Source of the DNA: an uncultured Pelagimonas sp.
GTDB taxonomy: Bacteria; Pseudomonadota; Alphaproteobacteria; Rhodobacterales; Rhodobacteraceae
Reading direction: 5' to 3'
Assembly (NCBI GenBank): GCA_947497905.1
Contig: CANMIH010000006.1
Coordinates: forward strand, 18,467 to 82,466
DNA length: 64,000 nt
Shown piece by piece: positions 1 through 9,819 of this stretch. The position numbers were made by a program, and so were the translations under genes. The first letter of the stretch is position 1; each line of letters starts with the position of its first letter. Under the pieces are notes generated by a model. The model ran no database searches. It saw only the letters and a program-made list of their open reading frames with translations, and was not told where the DNA came from.

Positions 1-266
1 AATTTGTTGTATTAGCTTTTGTGACGGTTTGAGAGGTATTGGCGGCTTTGAGCCCATTTTGGCTGATGCTGCGCAAGGTCTAAATGACAGTAATGCGCAG
101 AAAGCGATATTTGCAAAATCGGGGATTTTAGGTGCTACCCCAATAAGACACAGCTTGAGGTCTAGGGACAATTTTCTGCGAAGATGCTGCAAGACCTCAC
201 TGATACTATTTCAGGGATGCCACTACCGGCTAGCAGAGGCTAGCGCAATGTCTCACATAAATTGAA
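1..266. other. left-edge region without a convincing gene
   Basis: This AT-richer stretch has a plus-strand open frame at 29-265 starting at TTG. It has no visible ribosome binding site and its translation matches no family I know. A short repeat of GCTAGC occurs around 229-244. I see nothing here that I would annotate as functional; it may be the end of a gene or remnant that lies left of the window. Confidence 0.4.
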
Positions 267-1046
267 CTACCTGTGTTTGAGTAACTCATCCGATTGCAGG
301 TACTTCCGAACAGATTTCTTTAGAACGTTCAATGCCTCAAGTAATTTTTCACCACGTTCTTCCCTCAGATTATGCGCCCAGGTTAAAGTGGCACCATTCA
401 GAGATTCCTTCGTGGGATAATGCCTTGGGAACTGACGAACGGCTTTCTCCACATCTTCAGCAGCCCGCATCGCTGACTTGTGAAGTTCCTCGCGAAAATT
501 TTCTATTTCAGACAAAATCATAGAGGGTAGAACTGGGTCGTTAAGCGCACTCTCGATTTTGCCGCTAAGACTCTGAAATTCCGCGCTAATTTCGAATATG
601 TCCCACTTGAATTCACTCCAAGAAGTTTCATCAACGTCGAGTGTGCTATCATCTTCCACCTCATCTGCGGGCCCCTTGACTAACTGGAAGCCTTTAGCGC
701 TGGGTGAGAAAATGCCACCAACAGCAACTAGATTTTTTTCCACCTCCGAGGACATCTCGGCATCGTGTTGGTCTTTTGCATAGCGCTTAAAGTATCCATT
801 GAGAGAAATTTGAGCAGACGTCCCTAATCCAGATTTATCCCAAGATTCGATCGAAGATTTCCAGTTAAGTTCTTTTAGTAAAGATTGAAGTACTGCAATT
901 TGAACCTTGAAAACCTCGTTTTTAGCGGGCTGAAAGATACTCACCTTAGCATGTTGATATGACAGTACGGCAAGAAATGCCCCGACTCCCCAGAATAATA
1001 TTTGCACAATATCTTTAAGAAAGCTCACTAGTTCATCAATACTCAT
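267..1046 (-). CDS. membrane-anchored hypothetical protein
   Basis: Unrecognised 259-residue protein. Residues about 10-30 form one hydrophobic segment (ending LFWGVGAFLAVLSY), followed by an AKVSIFQPAKNEVFKVQ-like stretch. The remaining ~220 residues are soluble, charged and mostly helical, so the protein is probably N-terminally anchored with a cytoplasmic domain. I chose ATG at 1046. A TTG at 1064, preceded by an AGG, would add six residues and is a real alternative. Base composition is clearly more AT-rich by eye than ilvD next door, which suggests an accessory gene acquired by transfer. It stands alone, separated from ilvD by about 360 bp. No function can be assigned. Confidence 0.7.
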   Translation of the reverse strand: MSIDELVSFLKDIVQILFWGVGAFLAVLSYQHAKVSIFQPAKNEVFKVQIAVLQSLLKELNWKSSIESWDKSGLGTSAQISLNGYFKRYAKDQHDAEMSSEVEKNLVAVGGIFSPSAKGFQLVKGPADEVEDDSTLDVDETSWSEFKWDIFEISAEFQSLSGKIESALNDPVLPSMILSEIENFREELHKSAMRAAEDVEKAVRQFPRHYPTKESLNGATLTWAHNLREERGEKLLEALNVLKKSVRKYLQSDELLKHR

Positions 1047-1356
1047 TGTCGCGAAGTTCTCCAAATACCTAACAAGTATTTATCTTTGCCATGGTAGGCA
1101 GGCAAGATGTCCTGAAGGCTGTATTCCTTTTCAAGCCTTGGGAGGTTGCGGTGGGGGAGTTTCTTAACTTTAAGCGAAATGGTCATTATCGGGGGGCACT
1201 ATCTCATCTCGCGTAAATGTCGTGATAGGGCTTGGAGCAGTCATTGCTGCAACAAGACCAACGATCGCGCTGTCCGCATAGTCGACTTCGGGAATAGCTT
1301 TTCGACTTGGAGCCTCGCCCTCAATCCTTTCAGATAGATGCTACTCCATTTGTTAG
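1047..1356. other. intergenic region with no clear gene
   Basis: About 310 bp between the anchored unknown protein and the ilvD terminator. A plus-strand frame at 1146-1337 lacks a ribosome binding site and recognisable similarity. I see no RNA gene. It probably holds the promoter of the 267-1046 gene. Confidence 0.4.
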
Positions 1357-1384
1357 AAAAGGGCGCCTTTTCAGGCGCCCTTTT
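1357..1384. terminator. rho-independent terminator downstream of ilvD
   Basis: An 11-bp inverted repeat AAAAGGGCGCC/GGCGCCCTTTT with a 6-nt loop. On the minus strand it lies 26 nt after the ilvD stop and runs into TTTTCTAAC. The A/T-flanked stem could act in both directions. Confidence 0.8.
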
Positions 1385-1409
1385 CTTTGAAGACCAATTT
1401 TTGCCAGGC

Positions 1410-3242
1410 TTATACCTGACGCACGGCGCCTTTGGCGGCGCTTGTGGTCAGTTTGGCATAGGCCTTGAGCGCCGTGGAGACTTTGCGTTTGCGCGGTTTG
1501 GCGGGCTGCCAGCCTTTTTCGTCCTGTTCCGCCCGGCGCGTCGCCATTTCCTCGTCCGAGATCATCAGGTTGATCGCGCGGTTTGGAATGTCGATCTCGA
1601 TCTTGTCGCCGTCCTGCACCAGACCAATTGCGCCACCTTCCGCAGCCTCGGGCGAGGCGTGGCCGATGGACAGCCCCGACGTGCCGCCCGAGAAACGGCC
1701 ATCTGTCAGCAGAGCACAGGATTTGCCCAGACCTTTGGATTTCAGATAGGAGGTCGGGTAGAGCATTTCCTGCATGCCCGGACCGCCGCGTGGCCCTTCA
1801 TAGCGGATCACCACAACATCCCCTTCTTTGACCTTGTTGGTCAGGATGTTGTTCACAGCGGCGTCCTGGCTCTCGCAGACATGGGCGGTGCCGGTGAATT
1901 TCAGGATGCTTTCATCCACACCAGCCGTTTTCACGATACAGCCGTCTTCCGCGATATTGCCGAACAGAACCGCAAGGCCACCTTCTTTGGTGAAGGCATG
2001 TTCGACCGAACGGATCACGCCGCCCTGACGGTCGGTGTCCAGCTCTTTAAACCGGTTTTCCTGGCTGAAGGCCACGGTGGTGCGGACCCCACCCGGCGCC
2101 GCTTTGAACAGCGCTTCGGCCTCGGGATTGTTGGCCACCTTTACGTCCCACTTGGCAATCGCTTCACCCATGGTGCTTGAGTGAACGGTGGAGACGTCAT
2201 TGTGCAGCAGACCACCGCGCGACAGCTCGCCCAGGATCGAGAAGATGCCGCCGGCGCGGTGCACATCTTCCATGTGGACGTTTTCAATGTTCGGAGCGAC
2301 CTTGCACAGGCAGGGCACTTTGCGCGACAGGCGGTCCATGTCGGTCATGGTAAAGTCCACCTCACCCTCAAGGGCGATGGCCAGCAGGTGCAGAACCGTA
2401 TTGGTCGATCCACCCATCGCAATGTCCAGCGCCATGGCGTTTTCAAAGGCCTCAAAGGTCGCGATCTCACGCGGGAGAAGACCTTTTTCTTCACCTTCGT
2501 AGTGGCGCTTGGTGATCTCAACGATCTTGCGGCCCGCTTCGAGGAACAGGTTCTTACGATCTGCGTGGGTGGCCAGGGTCGAGCCATTGCCTGGCAGGGC
2601 CAGACCCAATGCTTCGGCCAGACAGTTCATCGAGTTCGCGGTGAACATACCCGAGCACGAGCCACAGGTCGGGCAGGCGTTCTCTTCGATGTGCTGAACC
2701 TGCTCATCGGTGTAGGTCTCGCTGGCTGCGGCTACCATCGCGTCTACGAGGTCGACCTTCTTCACGTCCAGACCTTCGATGTCGATCTTGCCCGCTTCCA
2801 TCGGGCCACCGGAGACAAAGATCACCGGGATGTTCAGGCGCATGGCGGCCATCATCATGCCGGGGGTGATCTTGTCACAGTTCGAGATACAAACCATGGC
2901 ATCGGCGCAGTGGGCGTTGACCATGTACTCGACGGAATCCGCGATGATTTCGCGCGACGGCAGCGAATAGAGCATGCCGTCATGGCCCATGGCGATACCG
3001 TCATCCACCGCAATGGTGTTGAACTCTTTCGCAACGCCACCCGCGGCTTCGACCTCGCGGGCGACCATCTGGCCCAGATCTTTCAGGTGGACGTGTCCGG
3101 GGACGAACTGGGTGAACGAGTTGACGATGGCAATAATCGGTTTGCCAAAATCGCCATCCTGCATGCCGGTCGCGCGCCAAAGGCCACGCGCACCCGCCAT
3201 ATTGCGGCCGTGGGTTGAGGTTCTTGATCGGTACATCGGCAT
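1410..3242 (-). CDS. ilvD: dihydroxy-acid dehydratase
   Basis: Dehydrates 2,3-dihydroxy-3-methylbutanoate and the 3-methylpentanoate analogue to the 2-oxo acids that precede valine, isoleucine and leucine. The 610-residue length matches the long IlvD class. The Fe-S cysteine motifs are visible as CISNCDK and [10 protein letters not shown], and the C-terminal half carries the GRFSGGTSG loop. I chose ATG at 3242, giving the usual N-terminus [17 protein letters not shown] with GAAGG upstream; the frame stays open to 3329 but that extension has no family support. It is transcribed alone and ends in a strong hairpin. The final aminotransferase of the same pathway, ilvE, lies at 29225-30097. Confidence 0.97.
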   Translation of the reverse strand: MPMYRSRTSTHGRNMAGARGLWRATGMQDGDFGKPIIAIVNSFTQFVPGHVHLKDLGQMVAREVEAAGGVAKEFNTIAVDDGIAMGHDGMLYSLPSREIIADSVEYMVNAHCADAMVCISNCDKITPGMMMAAMRLNIPVIFVSGGPMEAGKIDIEGLDVKKVDLVDAMVAAASETYTDEQVQHIEENACPTCGSCSGMFTANSMNCLAEALGLALPGNGSTLATHADRKNLFLEAGRKIVEITKRHYEGEEKGLLPREIATFEAFENAMALDIAMGGSTNTVLHLLAIALEGEVDFTMTDMDRLSRKVPCLCKVAPNIENVHMEDVHRAGGIFSILGELSRGGLLHNDVSTVHSSTMGEAIAKWDVKVANNPEAEALFKAAPGGVRTTVAFSQENRFKELDTDRQGGVIRSVEHAFTKEGGLAVLFGNIAEDGCIVKTAGVDESILKFTGTAHVCESQDAAVNNILTNKVKEGDVVVIRYEGPRGGPGMQEMLYPTSYLKSKGLGKSCALLTDGRFSGGTSGLSIGHASPEAAEGGAIGLVQDGDKIEIDIPNRAINLMISDEEMATRRAEQDEKGWQPAKPRKRKVSTALKAYAKLTTSAAKGAVRQV

Positions 3243-3511
3243 AACAGCGTTCCCTTCTTCGTTCTCCCCAGCGCTCTCGGGCATTCGGACAAGCGGTCTG
3301 CGGGGGTCTCTTCGCGGTAATCTATGCACAGCCGGGCCACAAGATAAGATGTCGGGTTTCGGTGAAGAAAGTTTTCCAAAATTGCGGTCAGAGTGGGTTT
3401 GACTGCATAGATCTGTCGCGCTTAGACGCCAGAGTGAAATGCGCAGGCTTCGGGTTGCGCTTTTGTTCTCATCTTGGCAGGGTGGCGCCGCTGACAGATT
3501 GGAGACGCCCC

Positions 3512-4300
3512 ATGGCCTTTACGCTAGCCACTTGGAACATCAATTCGGTGCGCCTGCGCCAGGACATCGTAGCCCAGTTGATGACCGAAGAAGCCCCGGA
3601 TGTTTTGTGTTTGCAAGAGTGCAAATCGCCGGTCGACAAGATCCCGCACGAGGTCTTTGCCGAGCTGGGGTACACCCACATGGTGGCGCGGGGCCAGAAG
3701 GGGTACAACGGCGTGGCGATCCTGTCCAAGTTGCCGATTGAGGATATGGGCGACAAGGATTTCGCCGATCTGGGCCATGCCCGCCATGTGGCCGGCCGTT
3801 TGGAAAATGGGGTTACCATCCACAACTTCTATGTGCCGGCGGGGGGTGACAAACCCGACCGCGAGATCAACGTAAAGTTTGGCCAGAAGCTCGACTATCT
3901 GACGGAAATGCGGGATTGGTTCAAAGCGGAGACACCGGAAAAAGCCATTCTTGTGGGTGACTTGAACATCGCGCCGCGTGAAGACGATGTTTGGGATCAC
4001 AAGAAGATGCTTAAAATCGTCTCTCATACGCCGGTCGAAGTCGAGCATTTCAATGCGGTGATGGAGGCCGGTGGCTGGTCTGACGTGACACGCGCCGATA
4101 TCCCCGAGGGTCTGCTGTACAGCTGGTGGTCGTATCGCGCCAAAGATTGGGATGCTGCCGACAAGGGGCGCCGGTTGGATCACGTCTGGGCCACCCCTGA
4201 CATCAAAAACGCCGCGCATTCGAGCCGCATTCTACGCCATGTGCGCGGGTGGGAAAAACCCTCGGATCACGCCCCGGTTTTTGCGACGTTCGATCTTTGA
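3512..4300 (+). CDS. xth: exodeoxyribonuclease III (AP endonuclease family)
   Basis: Endonuclease/exonuclease/phosphatase-fold enzyme of base-excision repair that cuts DNA 5' of abasic sites and degrades 3' ends. The 262-residue protein starts [13 protein letters not shown], then has LCLQECK (metal-binding Glu), the [14 protein letters not shown] motif (catalytic Asp and Asn) and a terminal SDHAPV, in normal ExoIII order. ATG 3512 is preceded by GGAG at 3501-3504; the upstream frame from 3362 is not conserved-looking. It is divergent from ilvD with about 270 bp between the two starts and is followed by an inverted repeat at 4312-4351. Confidence 0.95.
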   Translation: MAFTLATWNINSVRLRQDIVAQLMTEEAPDVLCLQECKSPVDKIPHEVFAELGYTHMVARGQKGYNGVAILSKLPIEDMGDKDFADLGHARHVAGRLENGVTIHNFYVPAGGDKPDREINVKFGQKLDYLTEMRDWFKAETPEKAILVGDLNIAPREDDVWDHKKMLKIVSHTPVEVEHFNAVMEAGGWSDVTRADIPEGLLYSWWSYRAKDWDAADKGRRLDHVWATPDIKNAAHSSRILRHVRGWEKPSDHAPVFATFDL

Positions 4301-4311
4301 TCTGTGTACAG

Positions 4312-4351
4312 TTTGTACCTTTTGTACGCCCTGCTGCGCCAAAGGTACAAA
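4312..4351. promoter_or_regulatory. 11-bp inverted repeat rich in TGTAC
   Basis: TTTGTACCTTT (4312-4322) and AAAGGTACAAA (4341-4351) are exact reverse complements around an 18-nt loop. Additional TGTAC elements sit at 4304-4308 and 4324-4328 or overlap the arms. There is no U-tract after it, so it could be a weak terminator of xth or an operator for the downstream outer-membrane gene. Confidence 0.45.
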
Positions 4352-4414
4352 ACAGGTTGTGGCAGAAATGCCTCCCCCTACGGCAACAATGTCGGTGACA
4401 CGTTTCCGGAAGTG

Positions 4415-4429
4415 TTAATAAAGCGTTAA
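4415..4429. promoter_or_regulatory. CtrA-type box TTAA-N7-TTAA
   Basis: TTAA TAAAGCG TTAA matches the alphaproteobacterial CtrA consensus TTAA-N7-TTAAC except for the last base (T). It lies 40 bp upstream of the outer-membrane protein start at 4469, a normal promoter position. Assigning it to CtrA is inference. Confidence 0.4.
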
Positions 4430-4468
4430 TTGATGCATCAGCCACATACAATTGGTTGGGGGCATTCA

Positions 4469-5386
4469 ATGATTTTGCGAACACTGGCGTTAGGTTTGTT
4501 GACCTGTTTTCCTGTGATGGTTCAGGCTGAGACTGGTCTGGCAGGATCTGTGCTTCGGTTTGACATCGAAACAAGTTCGAATTCGCGGGGGGGGAACGAT
4601 CTGAACTCGAGCGGTTTTCCCTTCGCTGAGATCGAAGATTTTGACCTGACTGCGATTGACGCTCAACTTGCGGTTCCATTCGAAAATGGTGTGACGCTGC
4701 AATTCGGGGTCCGTCATGATGTGAGCCATGCGCCCACCTCTGTGTTTCTCTCCGCATCTGATGACACCTATCGCAAGGGTACCTTGATTTCCGCACAGCT
4801 TGGGCAGCAGTTTGAGCAGGGATATGGAGGCGCGTTCCTGGCTGCCGGTCAGGTGGCGTTTAATCCGTCCGACGCGGATCAGGATGCTGATCTGAGATCC
4901 TTTGGGTTTCAGGGGGCCTACCATTGGGAACGGGCGACTGTGGGCGGTGTCTTTGGTGTGCTGGACACAACCGCAGACAATCCGGAAACTCTGGCCAATG
5001 CCACGTTTCTTGGTGTGAATGCAGGATATTATTTCGGGAATGATCAGACACGTCTGTCGGGCAGTTTCACCGTGTTCGACGGGCAGCAGGATATTGATTC
5101 CGGTGGCTCACCCGATCCGGTTCGCGCCACGGTTGCGAGCCTCGAGCTAGAGCATGCCTTTTTGACGCGAGGGTCTTATCAGCTGTCTGGTTTTGTCGGC
5201 TATGACCGTATCGATGTCAAAGAAACGAGCTCAAGCGGAATTCAGGAAACCACCAGTGATGATCTCCTTTCTTTGGGGCTGCGGGTGGTATTTGGGGCCT
5301 CAGCTCCCCGTCAACGGGACCGGGTCATGACACCGGATCTTCCTGACATGTTGCGCCTTCTTGGTGCCGTGCCCGCCGTCGATTGA
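4469..5386 (+). CDS. outer-membrane beta-barrel-like secreted protein
   Basis: 305 residues beginning with a signal peptide (MILRTLALGLLTCFPVMVQA, cleavage after A). The mature part alternates short polar and aromatic strands (TLQFGVRHDV, AFLAAGQVAF, GAYHWERATVGGVFGV, LSGSFTVFD, LSGFVGYDRID), as in small porins or autotransporter barrels. The C-terminal tail (about 40 residues after GLRVVFG) is non-barrel. I do not recognise the specific family. ATG 4469 follows a G-rich stretch (TTGGGGGC); the upstream in-frame ATG at 4430 would put 13 extra residues before the signal peptide. A CtrA-like box lies upstream. Single gene, with arsR next on the same strand. Confidence 0.75.
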   Translation: MILRTLALGLLTCFPVMVQAETGLAGSVLRFDIETSSNSRGGNDLNSSGFPFAEIEDFDLTAIDAQLAVPFENGVTLQFGVRHDVSHAPTSVFLSASDDTYRKGTLISAQLGQQFEQGYGGAFLAAGQVAFNPSDADQDADLRSFGFQGAYHWERATVGGVFGVLDTTADNPETLANATFLGVNAGYYFGNDQTRLSGSFTVFDGQQDIDSGGSPDPVRATVASLELEHAFLTRGSYQLSGFVGYDRIDVKETSSSGIQETTSDDLLSLGLRVVFGASAPRQRDRVMTPDLPDMLRLLGAVPAVD

Positions 5387-5445
5387 CGGCGCAGCGCGTT
5401 GTGGCGAGAGCAGCCTTTTCTCTTGCGGCGGATTTTATTTCCACT

Positions 5446-5455
5446 ATTCATGAAT
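5446..5455. promoter_or_regulatory. ATTCATGAAT palindrome upstream of arsR (candidate ArsR operator)
   Basis: A perfect 10-bp palindrome ending one base before the apparent arsR start codon region. ArsR/SmtB repressors bind AT-rich palindromes near their own promoter, so autoregulation here is a reasonable inference. The central ATG belongs to a different frame and terminates at 5503. Confidence 0.4.
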
Positions 5456-5456
5456 T

Positions 5457-5797
5457 ACGGAAAAGAGCCAAGCCATAGACGCCCTCGCAGCCCTTGCGCA
5501 TGACAATCGGATTGATGCCTTTCGCCTTCTGGTGCAGGCCGGCGATGAGGGGATAACAGCAGGTGATCTCGCAGCAAAACTCGAGATCAAAGCCAACACG
5601 CTGTCAAATAACCTCAACACGTTACAGCATGCGGGTTTGATCACGTCACAGCGCGAAGGCCGAATGATCCGCTACTTCGCCAAAATTGACGGGATGAAGG
5701 GGCTTTTGTCCTATCTGCTGCAGGATTGCTGCGGCGGTCGTCCTGAACTTTGCGCGCCCTTTTCCAGCGACATCACATGTACCCCAAGAGGCCAGTC

Positions 5798-5801
<4 letters not shown>
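5457..5801 (+). CDS. arsR: ArsR-family metalloregulator, non-canonical start
   Basis: Winged-helix repressor expected to release DNA on binding arsenite or antimonite. From 5457 the frame reads [30 protein letters not shown], then a recognition helix ([17 protein letters not shown]), wing (REGRMIRYF) and the C-terminal CCGGRPELC cysteine cluster of this ArsR subtype. No ATG, GTG or TTG exists in frame between the stop at 5451-5453 and GTG 5532, which would delete helix 1. The codon where homologues usually start is ACG at 5457. Either ACG/ATT initiation, a mutated start or a sequencing error explains this. The stop overlaps acr3 as ATGA. Confidence 0.75.
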
Positions 5802-6829
<1,028 letters not shown>

Positions 6830-6933
6830 AGGCCGCGACACTGATCCAGATGCGATTGGTATTGTCACACTTGCATCCGTGACAGCCATGTTCCATCTAC
6901 AACCCAAAGCAACCGCAACGGGCGGAGGAAATT

Positions 6934-7851
6934 ATGTTGGAACTGGGTGGCGGCGCAAATGCTGCAGGCGCGGGTGATCTTGTAAAGGATATCACCGAGG
7001 CGGAATTCATGACCGAGGTTGTCGAAGCCTCGATGAAGACACCGATCATTGTCGACTTCTGGGCGCCGTGGTGTGGCCCGTGCAAGACGCTTGGTCCGAT
7101 GCTTGAGGAGGCGGTGACCGCCGCCAAAGGCGCGGTCAAGATGATCAAGGTCAATGTGGACGAAGCGCAGATGATTGCGGGTCAGCTTCAGATCCAGTCG
7201 ATCCCCACGGTCTATGCCTTCTGGCAGGGCCAGCCGGTGGATGGGTTCCAGGGCGCCCTGCCGCAGTCCGAGATCAAAGCCTTTGTACAGCGTGTCGTCG
7301 AAGCTGGGGGCGGAGATGCCTCGGGTGGTTTGGATGATGCGGTGGCCGCGGCCGAGGAAATGCTTGAGCAGGGCGCGACCGAAGATGCGGCGCAGACCTT
7401 TGCGGCTATCCTTGAGGAAGAGCCCAATCACGCGGGCGCCTATGGTGGTCTGGTGCGGGCACATCTGGCTGCGGGTGAACTGGATCAGGCTGAGGCTGTG
7501 CTGAATGGCGCACCGGCGGAGATCGCAAGTTCACCTGAGCTGGAAGCGGCACATGCGCAGCTTGAGCTGGCGAAACAGGCCGCAGATGCGGGCCCGGTTG
7601 CCGAGCTGACCGCAGCGGTGGAGGCCGATCCCGAAAACCATCAGGCGCGGTTCGATCTGGCGCAGGCCTTGCACGCCAATGGCGATGCGGAGGGTGCGGT
7701 TGATCAGTTGCTTGAGCTGTTCCGTCGTGATCGCGAATGGAACGACGGCGCGGCCAAGGCGCAGCTGTTCACCATTTTCGACGCGCTGAAGGCCAATGAT
7801 CCTGTTGTTTTGAACGGACGCCGCAAGCTTAGCTCGATGATCTTTGCCTAA
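6934..7851 (+). CDS. thioredoxin-TPR protein (CnoX/YbbN-like co-chaperone)
   Basis: 305 residues: a thioredoxin fold (about 15-120) with a complete WCGPC at 46-50 in FWAPWCGPC, followed by a tetratricopeptide-type helical region (about 125-300; repeats such as AAQTFAAILEEEPNHAGAYGGL and LTAAVEADPENHQARFDLAQAL). This is the architecture of YbbN/CnoX. In E. coli YbbN acts with DnaK and GroEL, but that protein lacks the redox pair, whereas here both cysteines are present as in Caulobacter CnoX, so it may hold clients and keep redox activity. ATG 6934 follows GGAGGAAATT. It begins a likely operon with the LonN-domain and Trm112-like genes. Confidence 0.88.
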   Translation: MLELGGGANAAGAGDLVKDITEAEFMTEVVEASMKTPIIVDFWAPWCGPCKTLGPMLEEAVTAAKGAVKMIKVNVDEAQMIAGQLQIQSIPTVYAFWQGQPVDGFQGALPQSEIKAFVQRVVEAGGGDASGGLDDAVAAAEEMLEQGATEDAAQTFAAILEEEPNHAGAYGGLVRAHLAAGELDQAEAVLNGAPAEIASSPELEAAHAQLELAKQAADAGPVAELTAAVEADPENHQARFDLAQALHANGDAEGAVDQLLELFRRDREWNDGAAKAQLFTIFDALKANDPVVLNGRRKLSSMIFA

Positions 7852-7878
7852 CGTCATCTCTGGGCTAGATTGCCTGTT

Positions 7879-8517
7879 ATGACACGGCTGACTGACCTGC
7901 CGGATCTTATTCCGGTCTTTCCTCTTCCGGGCGCGCTGCTTTTGCCGCGCGCGCGGTTGCCTTTGCACATCTTTGAGCCACGCTATCTTGCGATGCTCGA
8001 AGATGCGCTGAAAACTCAGACGCGCCTGATTGGCATGATCCAACCCTATGACACGCCCGGCGGCGAACGGTTGCATCAGATCGGTTGCGCGGGGCGGATC
8101 ACCCAGTTCTCTGAAACAGAAGACGGGCGCTACATGATCACGCTCAGCGGCATCTCGCGATTTCGCATGGTGGATGAGGTAGACGGATTTGCGCCCTATC
8201 GCCGGTGCAATGTGGTCTGGGATGGATTTGAACGTGACCGGGACAGCCGCACGGAAAGTGATAGTGGCTTTGATCGCCGGTCATTCATGGGCCTGCTGGA
8301 ACGGTTTTTTGCTTCGCAAGAGCTGACGGTCGACTGGCCCACTCTGCGCGATGCGGAAGATGAGCTATTGATCAATTCGCTGTCGATGCTGTTGGATCTG
8401 GGCTGCGAGGACAAGCAGGCGCTGCTGGAGGCCCCGTCGCTGCAAACGCGGCGCGAGACCCTGGTGACTTTGATTGAATATGCCCTGCGGGGCGGTGAAG
8501 GGGATGTCATGCAATGA
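7879..8517 (+). CDS. LON N-terminal-domain protein
   Basis: 212-residue stand-alone LON substrate-binding (PUA-like) domain protein: [34 protein letters not shown] is the canonical start, followed by GMIQP and the C-terminal helical bundle. There is no AAA or protease part, so it is not Lon itself; the role is unknown but probably protein binding or quality control, fitting its co-chaperone-like neighbour. ATG 7879 was chosen; TTG 7870 is an alternative, and neither has a strong ribosome binding site. It starts 27 nt after the thioredoxin-TPR gene and its stop overlaps the next start as ATGA. Confidence 0.88.
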   Translation: MTRLTDLPDLIPVFPLPGALLLPRARLPLHIFEPRYLAMLEDALKTQTRLIGMIQPYDTPGGERLHQIGCAGRITQFSETEDGRYMITLSGISRFRMVDEVDGFAPYRRCNVVWDGFERDRDSRTESDSGFDRRSFMGLLERFFASQELTVDWPTLRDAEDELLINSLSMLLDLGCEDKQALLEAPSLQTRRETLVTLIEYALRGGEGDVMQ

Positions 8518-8687
8518 CAGAATTTGATCGACGTATGTTAGAGGCACTGATCTGTCCGGTCACGCAGGGGCGGCTGGATTATGATGCCGAGAAACAGGAA
8601 CTGGTCAGCCGAGGCGCGAACCTCGCCTTTCCAATCCGCGACGGCATTCCTGTGATGCTGGTGGATGAAGCCCGCGATCTGGGCTGA
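8514..8687 (+). CDS. Trm112-family mini-protein
   Basis: A 57-residue gene. It reads [19 protein letters not shown], then [30 protein letters not shown], the signature of Trm112p-like/YcaR proteins. In this family a zinc-ribbon-like fold (here only one CP remains of the usual cysteine pairs) acts as an activator subunit of methyltransferases or is of unknown role in bacteria. ATG 8514 overlaps the LonN gene stop by four bases, so it is translationally coupled. A strong terminator follows at 8711. Confidence 0.85.
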   Translation: MTEFDRRMLEALICPVTQGRLDYDAEKQELVSRGANLAFPIRDGIPVMLVDEARDLG

Positions 8688-8710
8688 AGATCCGCGACAT
8701 CTTAGTGCAA

Positions 8711-8734
8711 AGGGGGCCTTGGCCCCCCTTTTTT
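8711..8734 (+). terminator. terminator of the thioredoxin-LonN-Trm112 operon
   Basis: GGGGGCC-TT-GGCCCCC stem followed by six Ts, 24 nt after the Trm112-like stop. A classic rho-independent terminator on the plus strand, with an A-run on the other side that is too short to serve the convergent gene well. Confidence 0.9.
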
Positions 8735-8748
8735 ATGCGTTTGATTTG

Positions 8749-9720
8749 TTAGTCCAGCGTCGCCAAGGCGCGTTCGAAGATGACGGTGTCGACATTGCCG
8801 CCTGAGATGGTGCAGATCACGGTGTCGGTGTTGAATTCATCTGGATGAAACAGCGCGGCCGCAAGGGCCACCGCACCGCCGGGTTCGGCGACGACTTTCA
8901 GGTGGCGAAAGGCCAGACCCATGGCGCGCAGCGCCTCGTCTTCTGTCACGGCAATTCCGGGGCCACAGAGGCGTTTCAGAATCGGGAAGGTGATCTCGCC
9001 TGGCGAGGGGGTCAGGATGGCATCACACAGACCACCGGCTTCGGCTGCATTGCGTTCACGGGTGCCGGAAGCAAGCGAGCGTTTGGTGTCGTCGAACCCT
9101 TCGGGTTCCGCCGAGCGGACGGTCATCTCTGGGGCATTGGCTTCGAGAGCCATTGCGATTCCGGAAGTCAATCCACCCCCACCGCAGCAGACCAGAACAT
9201 CGGCTTTGGTCACTCCGAGTTCGGCGGCCTGTTCCGCGATTTCAAGCCCACATGTGCCTTGACCGGCGATGACCTGAGGCTCGTCATAGGGTTTGATCAG
9301 GGTCAGGCCGCGCTCTGCGGCCAGACGGTTGCCGATCTCTTCGCGCGCTTCGGAGCCTCGGGTGTATAGCACCACTTCGCCGCCCAGAGCGCGGGTGTTG
9401 TCGATTTTCAACTGCGGGGCATCTGAGGGCATGACAATCACAGCGGGGATGCCAAAGGCCTTGGCCGCGGCGGCAATGCCCTGCGCGTGATTGCCCGAGG
9501 AGTAGGCGATGACACCGTTTTTGCGCGTGTCTTCGGGCAGGGCGGACACCGCCGACCAGGCGCCGCGAAACTTGAAACTGCCGGTGTGCTGCAGACATTC
9601 CGCTTTGACCAGCACACGCCGCCCGGCAATGGCATCCAGCGCAGGTGACCCCAGAAGAGGCGTGCGACGGGCGTGGCCTTTGAGGCGGTCGGCGGCGGCG
9701 GTGATCATGTCAAAGTTCAT
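8749..9720 (-). CDS. PLP-dependent threonine/serine dehydratase-like enzyme
   Basis: Fold-type II PLP enzyme of 323 residues. The PLP lysine sits in GSFKFRGA, the substrate loop is SSGNHAQG, and the phosphate-binding glycine loop is CCGGGGLTSG, all as in catabolic threonine dehydratase, serine racemase and threo-3-hydroxyaspartate ammonia-lyase. It has no ACT-type regulatory domain, so it is not the biosynthetic IlvA. ATG 9720 is preceded by AGGA; the open frame upstream to 9909 is not conserved-looking. Exact substrate cannot be told from sequence. It converges with the Trm112 operon and is divergent from the DUF1643 gene. Confidence 0.85.
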   Translation of the reverse strand: MNFDMITAAADRLKGHARRTPLLGSPALDAIAGRRVLVKAECLQHTGSFKFRGAWSAVSALPEDTRKNGVIAYSSGNHAQGIAAAAKAFGIPAVIVMPSDAPQLKIDNTRALGGEVVLYTRGSEAREEIGNRLAAERGLTLIKPYDEPQVIAGQGTCGLEIAEQAAELGVTKADVLVCCGGGGLTSGIAMALEANAPEMTVRSAEPEGFDDTKRSLASGTRERNAAEAGGLCDAILTPSPGEITFPILKRLCGPGIAVTEDEALRAMGLAFRHLKVVAEPGGAVALAAALFHPDEFNTDTVICTISGGNVDTVIFERALATLD

Positions 9721-9819
9721 CGGAGTATCCTGCTGGCAATTCTGGCACAGAGGGGCGCAGAGCCGCCGGGATGTCAAGCTGGGGTTGTGCTTTGACGGCC
9801 TACAAGGCAGCTTGGCGCC

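Noticed and set aside
1146..1337. 63-residue plus-strand frame upstream of ilvD's terminator
   Set aside because: Short, no ribosome binding site, unusual composition and no recognisable family.
1338..3218. Long plus-strand open frames opposite ilvD
   Set aside because: They lie entirely inside the antisense of ilvD, arise from its high GC content and codon bias, and have no recognisable domains.
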